From Ciona intestinalis (Eukaryota > Chordata > Ascidiacea > Phlebobranchia > Cionidae): DNA of 64,000 nucleotides. The stretch is taken from positions 1,867,008 to 1,931,007 of the forward strand of contig NC_020171.2 in the NCBI RefSeq assembly GCF_000224145.3, given 5' to 3'. Shown here piece after piece: positions 1-14,500 of the stretch. The number at the start of each line of letters is the position of its first letter. Positions within the stretch are counted from its first letter, which is position 1. The notes under the pieces were generated by a model. The model did not search any database. It was not told where the DNA came from and saw only the letters and a program-made list of their open reading frames with translations. A program made the position numbers and the translations under genes.

Positions 1-1
1 T

Positions 2-808
2 ATGCCAAAGTCTCCAGGTACGCCTTTGTATGAAACTATGGATTATACAGAAGATGGAGCGAACCAACAACAGCTTTCAGTAAATGCATGGGAAGACAGG
101 ACTAGTGTAAGTGCCCCTATAAACCATGACAGTCATGCAGTAGATGATGACCCAGATATCAAGGCCCATATCTCTGCAGTAACACCTCAAGAGGGTGGGC
201 TTAATGGGCCAAATAAAACTGAAGAATCAGCTAAAGTTGTCTATGAGGTTAATGATAATAGGACGCCAAACCACACTTCCGTTACGGAAGTGAAAACCGA
301 TAATTTTAACCATAAACCACTGGATGATAAAGAAGATATAAAGAACTCAACGGAAGAAACCAACACTGCACAAGCGGACACACCACCTCAGAAGAAAGAA
401 GTAAAGACACCTCACGAAACTACGACACCAGAGATGCCTCAGCAGATGATCCAAGAGCCTGCCCTACTCGCGTATTTCAAAAATCTAATGTCGCAGCCCT
501 ATGTAATGCCTGATGGTAAAACCATACTTCCCAACCCCATGATCCCAGGTGCAATGGTCCCTGGGCTTACCCTTATGCCCCAGGCAGGGGACAGTAATGG
601 GGCTGTAATCGCAAACCCTGCTGCTTACCCATTAACCCCAGAATACATAGCGCAGCAAAACGCGTTTATGGCAATGAGCCAATTAATGATGCTGCGTGGG
701 GGAATTCCCCAGGGTGACCCTAAAATCGTTGACCCCGCTTTGCAGGCGAGAATGATGGGTGTTTTACCCCAAAACGGGGTTTTGGAAGAAAGTAAACCTG
801 CTGAATAA
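2..808 (+). CDS. 3' coding end of an unrecognised gene (partial)
   Basis: The frame is open from the first bases of the window for 268 codons to a TAA stop at 806-808, so this is probably the last exon of a gene that begins outside. I do not recognise the family. The first half is acidic and rich in Asp, Glu, Thr and Asn, as in disordered regions. The second half (about residues 148-255) is rich in Met, Pro, Gly and Ala and has a hydrophobic helix-like stretch around ALLAYFKNLM. This looks like the low-complexity tail of a nuclear or regulatory protein, which is only a guess. The methionine at base 2 need not be the true start. No clear AATAAA signal follows within a few hundred bases. Confidence 0.75.
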   Translation: MPKSPGTPLYETMDYTEDGANQQQLSVNAWEDRTSVSAPINHDSHAVDDDPDIKAHISAVTPQEGGLNGPNKTEESAKVVYEVNDNRTPNHTSVTEVKTDNFNHKPLDDKEDIKNSTEETNTAQADTPPQKKEVKTPHETTTPEMPQQMIQEPALLAYFKNLMSQPYVMPDGKTILPNPMIPGAMVPGLTLMPQAGDSNGAVIANPAAYPLTPEYIAQQNAFMAMSQLMMLRGGIPQGDPKIVDPALQARMMGVLPQNGVLEESKPAE

Positions 809-2537
809 GCTAGTGGCCTGAACACTTTCTATAACGCGATGTACATACTGTAGTAAGTTTCAATGTCAGCTGGCGTAGGATTCAAATTACTCGGAAAATA
901 ATCACACTTGCGCGATTTTTTTGTCTCGAATTGTTTTTCTATTCCCAAACAAATCTACCAACAAGAAAATGTTATCACTTTACATTTAACAAATGTATTA
1001 AACAATTCCAACTTTTTCCCACTAATAATATTGGGCAAATTTAAGCAGTTTCTGATGTAAAATTAAAATCGTTATTGGGTTTATGTTTCATAGTAATCGA
1101 GCACATTTCCTATCCAACAGTTTAATAGCAGGCAATTGTTAGTGTTTAATCTATTAATACATTGGTTTGGTTTACGCCTGAGATTTTTGTACTTCGTTGC
1201 CCAATTTCTTTGGAAATAATTGTGTGTAATTTTATCAAACATAATCATTTGTATTGCAGCATTGGGCAAGTGTCCCAAATACAATTCAATGTTGCTGAAA
1301 CTGTTGTATATTCGCAGTTATTTTGTAACTTTTGAAATACCAATTGACTTTAAAAAACAAGAACACTATGGACAAAAGAATTTGACAATTTTGAAAATAA
1401 CTGTATTTGGACAAAGAAGATAAAAAGACTTTTCTTTCTCAATCTCTTCTGGAAATTGAAACAATTCAAGACCTTTTGAAGCCAAGAAACCAAACAAACA
1501 AGGCACATATACTTTAACTTTTTAAGAAAGAATTTTCAAAGATACCTGAAAACACCTCAACCATATAGAGTGAAAATTGCTTTTATAATATTAATAATAA
1601 CATCATTTTTTTATCAATTCGAAATGCACATCGAAAATCATATTATTGAAACAGCAAAGAGAAGGGACAAAAAGCTGTGACAGTAACCTATAACTTAAAC
1701 ACCTTTGAGGTAACATTTTCTTAATTAGTTTTTAATAATTAAGTTTAAAATGTTTTTTTTTGTCTATGAATTGGAATATAAGGCCATGTAGTATACGACC
1801 TGTCTAGCTGTTGCAATAGGAGTAATGAACTTCTGCAGTATTGCCCAGAGCCCATGGAAATGATCAATTATATCTCTCTGTCTAATTATAAATACTCTTA
1901 TTAGATTAGAACACATATTAGCGTGTAATACGGTATAGGCCATTAGCACATCATTTTCGCTGTAATACGCATTTAAATATAAGCGGATTGCAACCGGTGA
2001 AGTGTTGGGCCGTCAATTTTAAAATGTTTAATCGTTATTCCAAAGGGTGTAAAATAAGACTGAAAGGTATAGTTTATCTGTTAGGTCTTAGAAATTTATT
2101 AGTACGAAATTTTATGCGGTTTTCTAAGTAAATTGGTAACGATTTGTGTGTTAGCACACACCAAAAGGTCTATTTTCGGGTATTTACGGTATAACTGTCA
2201 GTGATGAATTATTTATGCCTCTGCCGCTTCATGAATCGATAAATGAGCAGTGTACGCGCTGGAAAATCGGCGTGACGTAAGATATAGTGAATATTCCCCG
2301 TGTGTGCCCAGTTCTAAAGACGTTTGTATGTAAAGAAATCGATTTCTGAAAAGGCCATCTGAAAACGTCATAAGACGTCGGAATGACTGGACAGAAGACG
2401 GCTTTGTAATGAAAGATCTTTTCTACACCATCTGCTGTTTTAAATAGACATGTACAGCTCCATATAGTAGAACGGTATAGCGATATAGGGCGGAGAATTT
2501 CTGATATAGATTTTATCGCTGCATTAAACTACTACGA
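809..2537. other. AT-rich intergenic region before TMEM181
   Basis: This holds the 3' flank of the first gene and the 5' flank of TMEM181. The short ORFs in it overlap each other on both strands, carry no recognisable domain and look like chance. The last 300 bases are richer in CG dinucleotides and carry CRE-like sites, which suits a promoter. Confidence 0.6.
2263..2400 (+). promoter_or_regulatory. Candidate TMEM181 promoter with CRE-like sites
   Basis: TGACGTAA lies near 2272. The partly palindromic ACGTCATAAGACGTC lies near 2364, about 170 bp upstream of the proposed TMEM181 start. Such motifs bind CREB/ATF bZIP factors in animals. The promoter role is inferred only from position and motif. 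Confidence 0.35.
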
Positions 2538-5500
2538 ATGATGTCGGAATTTTTGGACGGGATTGACAGCGTATATTTGCGAGAGCCAACTTTATATGAG
2601 AAGATATTAGACTACAAAACCGCATTTTCGGACGCTCACACGTACTTTAAACATTTGATGCAAGAGTTGGAAAACTATATTGTACCAGAGACCGTCGTTA
2701 TGGATAGATTCGGTTGCAAACCGAAAGGAAGGTAAGAAAAATGCCTTTTTTTATCATTTTAATAGAAATTAAATGTATTTACTAATCATTACGACTGTAA
2801 AAAAAAATTATTACGGTAATATAAAAAATGTGACGATAATTTAAAAATAATTCGTTAAAACTTCGTCGCAGCTACACTTCATCCGATTTAGTAAAATAAA
2901 AATCCCCATTTCGTCAGCATTTTTTTCTTTAAAAGCAGAAAAAAGGTTTATTTCGTCGTTTTTCTTTAATATTTCCTGAATATTGCGGTCTATATATTGT
3001 ATTAAATGCCCTGGGCTAACAAAACATCAAGAAAGAACAAAATCCAACCGTCTAGAGCATTTTTTCCCAAGAAAACACTTTTCCAAAATGGACTCGTAAG
3101 TTGAAATGTATTTGTATTTTTACCAACATATATATTTGTAACCACGTTCTGGCTTTAAAATGTTGCATATTAAGCACACTGTATATCTAAATGGTTTATT
3201 TGTATAAAGTATTCGTTTCAATTTGTTGTTTTATTGTTCCATTTCATTATCAATTTTGAACCGGCGGAACCGTAAAGTTATTGTTATATATATACATGAT
3301 AAAGTTGTTGCGTACAAAATATATGTTTTAAAAAATTCTTTTGCATAAATATTCTTGGATTTTTGCTCAATATTGTTAAAGATTAAAAGAAAAATCCATT
3401 ATTTAATGCTTGTGCATTACCAAATAACAGAAATTACACAAATTCAGAAAAAAAAACAGAACATTCTTTCAATTAAGCAAGCTGTAGCTTTAACTTACAT
3501 AAGAAACCAAATTAAACTTTTAGATTAGCTTACTTTGTTTATTCTATTGTTTCACGAAACAAACACGATTGACAGAATGCATTACATTGCATAAATGTAA
3601 AACCATTATGCTAAAACCACAGTCGAAGACAGAGCTAGCCACCAGCCGCATAAACCTCAGTTCTGTGGTTATTATTGTTTGTAGTCAGACTTGTATGTGA
3701 TGTTCTACAGTAGTTTTAGAATCAATGAATTTTTCTCTGTTTTATACTATAGGTGCAATTTTTAGACAATGTTATAATGGCACCCTAGATTATTGTGGAA
3801 AATAGCAAAATTATAAAATATTTTGTTTCTGGCCTGCTCTTCACTACTAAAATGCTATTACTAAACTTAGTGTGCACTTATGAATCTATGGGTGACTGGA
3901 TGTAACATTTTACAATGTCACCCTAGTTATTGTGCAAAATTACAAAAACATATGTTCTTCAATACTAAAGTATATGCTTAACCAATCAATATGTTTGTAC
4001 AGTGGCAGCATATGCATTAGTAAAGGGCTCTCTTAAGCCTATATTGTTGTTACTTATTAATTTTTCTTATTGGTATATATTTGTATAACCTGTCAGTAAA
4101 TGAATGACAGGACTTTATTTGTTTAATGATCAAGAACAATCCTAACACTGCTATGCTGCACATTAATGTGTCAAGAAGATACCTGAGCATTATCACCTCT
4201 ATTACCTAGATAGGTTTCTTTAAATCCTGTCTACAGGATTTAGATACAGTTTTATAGCCATTTATAGTGACAGGCAATCCCCTTGTAGTATAGATAAGGG
4301 CATTTTAAAGATATAACCAGATTGACAGTCATTCCACAGTAGTTACAGTGCAAGGCCAGGACCTTGATGTAATGCTTTATTGTATTTACTATTTAATGCA
4401 CCCATCACTGTACAGTACCTGGTTAAATTAATGTAATATATCATTGTATTTTATGCACTTGGTACTCTGCAGTACAAGACCAGGGCTAAATTGATATAAT
4501 ATATCTTGTATTTTATGCACTCAGTTAATGCCTTTTTCTTTTAAGTGCAAATATTGTCTGAATATGTTGCTGATGTCACCCAATGTCATTGCCACCTGTG
4601 TGTGTTTCTAAAGCCATAGATCCAATTTCACAGCTGTTTCTAAATCTTAACTTTAGAAAGTTTTGTAGTGACACCTAATTTAAAGAGCATCAGAACTGAG
4701 ACTATACCTTGCCTAAGGCCATAGTGTTATGTTTTTGTGCCATGTGCCTTTAACCAGTAAGAGCTAAGATAATAATCTAAGTGGTCTATGGTTACACTAA
4801 TTGGCGGGCATTAAACTTTACAGTTATTGCTCCAAAGTTAGTTGTATGGAACAGTTTAGTGGGTTGAACTTATCGTGTGCTTGTAACGGAGAGAATACCT
4901 GGCATAGGCCTATATATATATATATATAAATATATACCAGAAAAAAGTGAACCAAAGTAAAACATAATATTTGTGTAACAGTAGTAAAAAAGTGCAATAT
5001 TTATAAAATGGAGAATAAGTGCTAGGAGCATTGAAACTAACTAGTAGCTAGCACTACAAGTATATTTTTATCGATTTTTAAGCAGTTCTAAAGTTTAGCA
5101 AAGGAATAATTTCAAATTTGTATTGATTAAGAGCTCAGTTTTTGTTTAATAGAGAGGTCATCAGATTAGAGATTAAACACATTACAGCAGAGCTGAAAAT
5201 GGGTGTATGCATTTTGCAGGGTGTAATATGATTGTAAAACTTGCAGCTTTTTATGGTGTGGTACTTTAGTGGTTTTCTGCGTATAATGTTGACATAGGCA
5301 ACCAAGCAGCTAGAGGGCGCAGGTTAAATATGCATTCATAAACCATATATATATACTTTATATTCAAGTTACCGGTCATAAATGTTTAATATGTACTTTT
5401 ACGCCACTCAAAACAGACCACACAAAGGGAAGTCTCCTTTTTAAGTTCAAGTACATTTATATCACATAGCAAGGGCAGACTAAAGAAATTGTTGCTGGGA

Positions 5501-8500
5501 TACAAGTCAATGTGAACTGAGAAATAAACTTACGGTTACATAAGTAAAGATTAAAGACGTCAGGTTTTTAGTCTGTGTTAAAGCACTTTTGCAAAGGAGT
5601 TGTGTAACTTAATGCAAAGAGGCACTTTAATATAAGTTTGATAGTAGTTGCATTTAATAAATATTTAAGTTTACATTCTCTGCAACAGTACTGTGTTTTG
5701 GCATTCCCATCTCTAAATGAGAGTATATTAAGTCTGTTATTGTGTAATCGATGCAGGAAATTGTATGCCTAATGCTGCAGTTACTTTGGTCAGTTTTTGA
5801 GACTGACAACCACTATAGAAAAAAAGTCCTGTACTGTTGTGAACTTGTGGTCACTGAGCTATTAATAGAATTGCTTCTCATTTTGTTTATGTACTCTTGG
5901 TGTGTTGAGAGAAAAAGGCAAAACTTACAGTATGTAATCAATTATCCTATGTTGGACGCAGTAACTCAAAACACGCTTCCTGAATAAGATGTATAGCCTG
6001 GCTGGGAAAATGCAAAACTACTTCCTTTGCTGGTTAAGTAACAGTGGATTAATAACTTTTTGGAAGCGACAGCGCTTAGATAACGAGAAATTTCAAGAAA
6101 ATTTTGTCTTTTTACCGACCGTTGCTCTTTCCCTGCTTATTCTGTGTCTGATTGCAAAGGAATTCTTAACTCTTGTTTCAGACTGGGCAGACAGAAGGAA
6201 AGTTATGTAAGTTAAAGGAATATAAAAACAGAATTCTATTCTATGCTGGTGAGCGTGGGCCGCCATGGGTCCTAGGATTTAGGCCAAAATTTAGTAGCAG
6301 TACTACTGCCCTACTTATAAATGTAAAAGAATCTTAACACTGTTGTTTTACAATACATGTTTACTTGTTTATTTCTAGTTACAAAAACATTAAAGATATA
6401 TAAATGCCCAATTCAGTAGCCTGGTTATAAATATAACATTCTTCTTAACCTTGTACCACTGCGGTTTTATGGTATAGTTTTATATTCCAGTAACGAACAT
6501 TTGTTGTGTAACAGTATTGTAATCATTGATTGTAAAGTTTTATATATTATACTTGCATTGAATTTTTATTCTGTCTAATTTATTGGTTTTATAGCTAAAA
6601 ACATTACCATAAATTTATTTTCTAATTACGCGAAGCTTACAGAAGGACAGTTGTCATTTCCTGCACAAAGGGTACCAATTTCTGCAAAACGGAACTAAAT
6701 TAAACAACTCTATCTTATTAATGTCAAAGTAGGGTTCAAATTAACATAACAGCACAGAGCACATTTCAATTAGTGCTGTACAATTACTGTAAGAATTTTA
6801 CCCTAAAATAGTATTTTATTTTCAGGTCTATTCAAATGAGATTGTATTCGCTGTCAAAACGTCAATTTGTTCTTGTATTCTTTACATTCATTGCTGGGTT
6901 TCTGCTCTCTGTGTTTACTGGTTTTGCAGGTAATATGTGACTTTGTGTGTGATACATATCGTGGGAAGTGAAAACTATTAGGAATTCAAATATATTGTGT
7001 TTAGGTTTTTCATTTCATAAGCATACTATTAGTAGTATAAAAAATGTTTTGCTGCAATCATGGTTTTAGTGACTTCAAAACATAGCTACTCACATTGCAG
7101 CCCATATTTTATCAAGATTAAAAACGCACATGGTGTAACATAGATTTATTATTCTTAAAATGGGTGCTTGGGACAATGTACACATAAACCTCAATTAAGA
7201 ACAACTGTGACTGTGAAATGACCTGTCTATCTTAGTCTAAACTATATATCTCCTCCCATGCCAATAATTAGTGTCATAAATCCCACATTATCTATCAGTT
7301 TTATGTGAAGTAGTTTGTATGGCCGTATGTCTAGCATATACATGTTTTGTAAAAGCTGGAACTATAAATCATATAGAAGCAAACATTCGCACAACATTTT
7401 TGTTCATTAACTAGTGTGCTTATATGTACTGCTGAATAATAGTTTGGTGTCTATGCGTGCAGATCAAAGCTAAGTGTCTTTTCATTGACTTGGTGTATTC
7501 ATGTTTAGTTAAAATTGTACTAAGACCTTATAGCTTGCACTTGTTTTATACCAGAGTTCTTACACTACTCAATAATGGGTTAAAGTTGAAACACTGTCAT
7601 ATAAGATAATCCCCAATCGTAATCTTACCACTAAATACATTGTCATGTCATTACTCATTACACCCAGTAATTCCCAGCTTACCAACTGTCACACTACTAT
7701 ATACAATTGTGTTGTAACCCGATTAAAATTGTAACTTTTGGCTTATTTTGGATTGAACTACCTATCAAAATTTTTGTAATTACATAATTAGCAAGATAAT
7801 TGACAGTCGTTATAACACGGGTGTTCTATTTCATACACCTCGTGCCTGCTTACGAGTTACCATGTATTTAACTTATTTATCATTGCATGGTGGGGCAATG
7901 AGGAATGACAGTCGGTATAACACAGATTTTATATTTCATTCACCTCATGTTCGCTTACGAGTTACCACATAAATGTAACACATACACTCTATTTACCTTT
8001 CCTGTTTTAATTATTTTAAATATTGCTCATAACGGTAGCAGCATTGAGCCTTGAACTCTGTATACTCTGTTAATGAAATACCCCATCTTTATATTCCAGG
8101 CCCAGCCATTATATCCACCACCCATGTAAACACTTCACATCTAAGTGAACCACCCACTTCCATTGCTGTAAGTATTCACTTTACTCAAATAATATAAAAC
8201 CAATATCTAATACTGTGGTAACTTGTATACCTTATATTAAGTTATATGCCTTGTATAGGCAACGATTTATTGATAAAAAAAGGAAAAAAAAAAAAAACGA
8301 TTTATTGATAAAAAAAAATTTTTTTAACATAAATAATTTAAACCATTCTACATGCCTCTATGGTACCGACCCCATTATAGGTTACTTAAGCTGTGAAACA
8401 GGGGTGCAAACATGTCATTTTATGTGCAATACCAAGTTATCAGATTATTTGCAATATTGAGTTATAAAATTGTCCCTTTTTTCTGTTTTTAAAGCTGTAA

Positions 8501-11500
8501 GATGCTTCTATTTTATCACTTTTTACTTATCTGTACATCCATACATTTTTAAATCTCTGTTTTGCGGATACATGTTGAATAAATTCAAAAATTGTATATT
8601 TTACGTTCATTCTGTTGGTTTCAGAGTGGTCCATTCAAATTCTTTTCTCCTGTCCTTTCAACGTTTAACCAACAAATTTGGTTGCTGGCGAACTTGCACA
8701 TTCAAAACCCAACAGGTAACTTGGTGCTTTGTATTTAGGATGTTTTGTTATATATTATTTATATGGTTAGGCGCCAATTTAGGGGATGCTTGGGTGACAA
8801 GCATACCCAATTTTTTTTTAATGCTGTCCAGTCAAATTTAAAACAGGGGGAACATCATATGTTTTACGACTCCAGTTTTAAAGCTTATAATTGGGTCTAA
8901 AACAAGCTGAACAGGGGTATATTGCATTCACTACATTAATCAATGAGGTTCCCTATGTTTGACAACTATGAGTGTAACTGTATGTCGCACCAAGTTTTCA
9001 ATAAAAGCTGTTAAAACCAACATTAATATAAACACAAAAACAATAACTATTCTATTCTGTCGCACTTTAACATACTTTTCTGGTTATACCACTGTAACAC
9101 ATACATATACCTTCCAGTAACCAAACTTTTACCTACCACTCCAGGCGCAACTTTTGGTCAACCCTTTCAACTTTCCGTCACTATGTTCGCAATCGGCGAA
9201 GACGGCGCCGGTAGTGCTGGGCTCTCCGTGCACGTTCGTGAGCGGACACTTTTGTGCCATGGGCAGGGCTGGTGCGAACCCATAGTGGTTCTACACCTTG
9301 GTTATCTTGAATATACTAAGTTTCGTGTCAGTGTTAGTTTCGATGGATTGCAAAACATAAGTTACCCTGTAAATGATGTGCAGTTTGAGGTGAGTTTTCC
9401 ATTAATTTATCTGTTTATATATATATGCAGTACTGCATTTTGCAAGTTTTTTTAGTTATAGCATAATAAAATCAAGCTACACCAAAATAAGACTTAATAT
9501 ACTTTGGAAAATATATTCAAAAAGTTACAATGTTAGCATTTGCTTTTGTATAAGCAAACCTGTTTTATTGTCTACATACCATTTTTAAGGTAGTGTAATT
9601 CAATACTGATGTTTCTACTACATACCTTATCCATAATCTTTAAATACCAGGAACACAATTTAAATTTAACCAGATTTTATCTTCCACAGTTCAAAACCTA
9701 CAATCCAGTTTTCACTCAAGTCGAAGTTTGGTTTAGATTTGCGTTTCTGGTCGCCACGTTTATCGTTACGGTAATATACAACTGTGTTTTTTTTAATTTT
9801 ATAATAAAATATACCAAAAAAATGCAGCTTTAATTACTAATGTATAGGACTCTTTTTAGCTTTTAAATTTTGTGTGCTAACCTATATAAAAAGTTTTGAT
9901 TGTCATTTCCAGTTTACAGAAATCCTGGTTCAAAACTTACTTTATACAATCCATGTCAATTTAGACCACTTTTACCAGAACATTTTCATATTATGTAACC
10001 TTTTTTAGTGTCTATTTGCCCATACACTGAGAAAATATCACATGCAAAACTGGACGATTGAACAAAAATGGATGTCGTTTCTATTGCCACTTCTACTTTT
10101 ATATAACGGTACGCCAAACTTAACAAAGTTTCTAATCATATACATTATATATATACTGTTTCTGCCAGGCATTTTCTACTTCAAAGCCTATTTTTAACAA
10201 AAAATAATTATATTTTGGTCTTTTTTAAAGTTTGAATTAAGAGTATAGAATGCGATTGTTACGTTACTATAAACGTTACAAATAGCTTTAACTTTTAAAT
10301 CAAGTCATTTGAGAAGTTGTTGCAATCATTTGATTTGATACTTTAAGATGCTCTAACTTAAGTTCATATTTTAATTTAAATTTTATTCTATTTTTCAGAC
10401 CCAATATTCCCTCTTGGCTTCCTAGTTAAAAGTTGGGTACCTGGTATACTGGATACTGTGTTTCAGGCAGCTTTTTTATGCACTTTACTATTATTCTGGT
10501 TATGTGCTTTCCATGGTATTCGATCAACCTCGGAGAAGCGACCATTTCTAACTTTCTACCTTCCTAAAGTGCTCTTGTGCGGCCTCGTGTGGTTGGCAGC
10601 TGTCACCCTTGGATCATGGCAACAGTAAGTTTTTTTTAATCTACATAAATTCCTTGTTAGTGAGTGATTAGTTTAGATTTATAAATCAATATTGGCAAGT
10701 ATTTTTGGCAACATTTTTGGCACATTGCTGCAAGTGACCTTCAAATTTAGCATTTTGGCAAATTAGAGTAGAGTTTTGTTTACTGTTGTTAACTCTTTAA
10801 TTTAATTTTTTATTTAATTTTAGGTACAATGAATTACTAGACCCCACCTACCAATACAGGATCGACATGAAAAACTTTTTGGTAAAGTTTTGCCTAACAC
10901 AACAGTTTCTATATCTCACTGTTTATACATTTAAACTAAGTTACTTACATTCAATACGTGCACAGGGCAGATTTGGATCATTACCTGTTATTAAGTTACA
11001 AGAATCGTCCGACTTCATAATAAGAGAACAGGCTTCTAGGAATTGTTGACTTCTAGGAATCTAACAGGACTTCTAGGAATTGTTGTAATTTTCATTATAG
11101 TACAAATAGGTCCCTGGCATAAAAAAATATCACCCACAAAGAAACATACATGGTAACTTATAAGCTGGCATGAGGTGTATGAACACCTGTGTTATAACGA
11201 CTGTTGTTTCCCGCCAAGCAAGGGTAAAGTAAGTTACTCTCATGTTAATAATACAAATATATTTCAGGGAATGAAGGTGTTTTTCTTTATCATTGGATCG
11301 GTTTACATTATGTATCTTGTCTTCCTATTAATACGAGCATGTACAGAGCTGCATACAAAGCCTTATTTTAATCTAAGGCTCAAGTTTCTCACTGGCATCA
11401 CTGCTTGTGTAATTGCTGTAAGGTAAAAAAAGATTCGGCAACACTGTGTGTATGCTAGGTGTTTAATGTGTCGCTAACTAAAGCAAACAGTTAGCAAGTA

Positions 11501-14500
11501 ACTTCTGTGGTAAGTCATAAGTTGGCACGAGGTGTATGAAACAGAACACCTGTGGTATAACGACTGTGGTTTGCCCTGCCATGGAAAAATAAATAAGTTA
11601 CATATTTATTTTAAACATACTTTTCTGTAATATGTTGCTCAGTGTTTCCTTTTTCTAATCCTGGTAATTTTTTTCAGTGTTGCCATTGTGGTTTTGAGGT
11701 TCGGGTCCCAGGTGCTTCAGGACAATTTTGTGGCTCAAATCTCAACCAAATATCAAAACTATATCCTTTTACTTATGTTTTGAATCACCATAAAGGTGGC
11801 TGTACACAGTAGCATGCAAAGTCGTATGCAAACCCATTACCGAGTTCCGCATGCGATAGCGAAATCCGGACAAAACAAACAAAACGGACGGGATACTGTA
11901 TACAGCCGCCCTAAAGAGTTTTAGACTAATGAAATGTTTCATGGTGTAGGGTCTATGTTTTCTTTTTTTTATCCCATTTAGTAGTAAACAAAGAAGATTT
12001 ACAGAATTATAAAATCTTATCCTCGCGGCTCTAAAAGAGAGTTGTTAAATGTTTAAATACGATTAGGAAATATGGGATATTATGTGCTAATGGTATTCAT
12101 CTTACCCTACAGTACTTGAAATAAATATAAGATGTAATTCTAACTGTACAATAATATAAAAAAAACTTAAAATCAAAATGTTGAAAACCTCACCCATATA
12201 GAATAGAATACTGTAATCTGATCATTACAACAACTACATATTCTAACTCTACTACATATTCTAACTGTACAATAATAGAAAAAAGCTCCTTAACTGACCA
12301 ACACCTGCAGAATTTGTTTGTTTCTACGCTCTATTAAACTTCTACACTTACACGATGGCATTTGTTTATTCACCTTCGCAAAACTATGGAACAGGTCAGT
12401 CGTCAGTTTATACACAACTTACTAAACTATATCTCAAATGTATAAGAATTCTTTTGCCCAAAGCAGTCAGAATTCCCTGCTTGGCCAAGGTCCTACAGCT
12501 AGGCACGCCATGGGATCTTAGACTTAGGCCTTAGTTTAAATTCATATAGAAACTACTATGATTAACTATATTTCAATGTATGAGAATTACTCTGCCCAAA
12601 GCAGTCAGAATGCTCTACTTTATTGCACCTATATTCTACATGGGTTAGGTCCTACAGTATGGCTTACCATGGGACCTAAGATTTAGCACAGTTTTGCCCA
12701 TTACCCAAACCTTATACCCATGCTATTGTGGTGCATTTTTATTGCAAAATTTGTTATATTTTTCGGTTATTCTATTAGCATTGGTAAAAGTGTTTTCTGT
12801 GGTTCATTAGGCTTAACACATAAGCTCTGTGCTTCACTATTCAATGCTACATTTGCCAACACACGGCTGCTATCTATGTTTTTATATGTTGCTTACATTA
12901 TTTTCACTTCAGCTGGTGAGCGTAGGCCATTCGCACTTGTAAGTACCACTGTGGTGACATTAGGTGACTCAATAAGGGTGAAAATAACAAATGGTGGATT
13001 GGCAAATGTCACTAATAATTACCATGCATGTGTTCAATCATTACAAGGCAGTTTTAGAAGTTTTTCTATATCTGTCTGCCTTGTGTCTCAGGTGTATATA
13101 ACTGAATACCTCATATAACTGAATACCTCATAGAATAGAATAGATTGGGACCAATAAGCCTACATCCCAGGTCTCAGGTGTGCCTTACTGAAGACCTCGC
13201 CCTCATAGAATAGAATAGAATAGAATAGAATAGAATAGAATAGATTGGAACCAATAAGCCTGCATCCCAGGTCTCAGGTGTGCCTTACTGAAGATCTCAC
13301 CCTCATAGAATAGAATAGATTGGGACCAATAAGCCTGCATCCCAGGTCTCAGGTGTGCCTTACTGAAGACCTCGCCCTCATAGAATAGAATAGATTGGGA
13401 CCAATAAGCCTGCATCCCAGGTCTCAGGTGTGCCTTACTGAAGATCTCACCCTCATAGAATAGAATAGATTGGGACCAATAAGCCTGCATCCCAGGTCTC
13501 AGGTGTGTCTCACTGAAGAACTCACCCTCATAGAATAGAATAGATTAGGACCAATAAGCCTACATCCCAGGTCTCAGGTGTGCCTCACTGAAGACCTCAC
13601 CCTTATAGAATAGAATCTCTATTATTGAGTGTCTATAAACTGTCTAAATGGGGTCTAGATGGTAGCACCCTGGGTGTTGGGGTAATAGACCTACATCCCA
13701 GGTCTCAGGTGTATATAACTGAAGACTTCACCTTCATAGAATAGACTGGGACCAATAAGCCTACATCACAGGTCCCAGGTGTGCCTTACTGAAGACACCC
13801 TTATAGAATATACCATTCCAATAAGCTTGTATTACAGATTTTATTATTAATGTAATTGTTACAATTATAAACTGGAACTTTGGGTGGTGTTTAATCTGCA
13901 TGAATATTTTATAAAAGACCACACTTCTGCTCATAGCCTTGTTTTTGGTGCCAATTGCTGCAATGTGGTGAATGAAATAACATACATAAATACAGCAAAA
14001 TAAATCCATATGGCTGACAATTTCAGCCCATAATGGTACAACCACTACCTACAGCAGTGGAAACATCAAGTTTTGATCCGCTTTTTGGCCTGTGGAAACA
14101 TCAAGTTTGGAAGTTTTTGGCCTAGCATCAAGCCCCTTTGCCACGGCAGTCGATCACTTTTAAATGTAGTAGGGCGATAAATGGCCTTTTTCTTACCCAA
14201 GGATAAATACACCCATACAGGTCGCAAGGTCGAGCCTTGAACCCGTCACCTATGGGCTAAATCCACTTTAATATGACCTTATATATTATCAGAGATATAA
14301 TAACTTGTCGTTTCTTATCAACAGAGCCATACTTCCGTGCTGACACCGGATTCACCCTTGTGAATGATTCAGATGAAGATGTTATTTATGGGTAAGTTGA
14401 TTCATTGATCTATGTGGTTAATTTATTAATGGTGTTGGTAAACGATACACCTGTATTGCTACTGACTAAGCTACTCGAAATATGTGAACTGTGGCCTAAA

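Larger units (their letters stand above)
11761..12304 (+). other. AT-AC U12-type (minor spliceosome) intron in TMEM181
   Basis: The intron begins ATATCCTTTT directly after the exon ending TATCAAAACT. It ends AC after a perfect minor-spliceosome branch site TCCTTAAC (about 12287-12294) with 11 nt from the branch A to the 3' end. Only this joint restores the conserved YQNSAEF of the family. Using the nearby CAG at 12308-12310 would instead create a stop codon at the junction. Confidence 0.9.

Noticed and set aside
5970..5991. CCTGAATAAGATG resembling the end of the Ciona spliced leader before an ATG
   Set aside because: Only about the last eight bases match what I remember of the leader, which can occur by chance; no poly(A) tail or other retrocopy sign.
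13203..13490. Repetitive 95-residue ORF on the minus strand
   Set aside because: Direct product of the 75-bp minisatellite; no start context, no domain.
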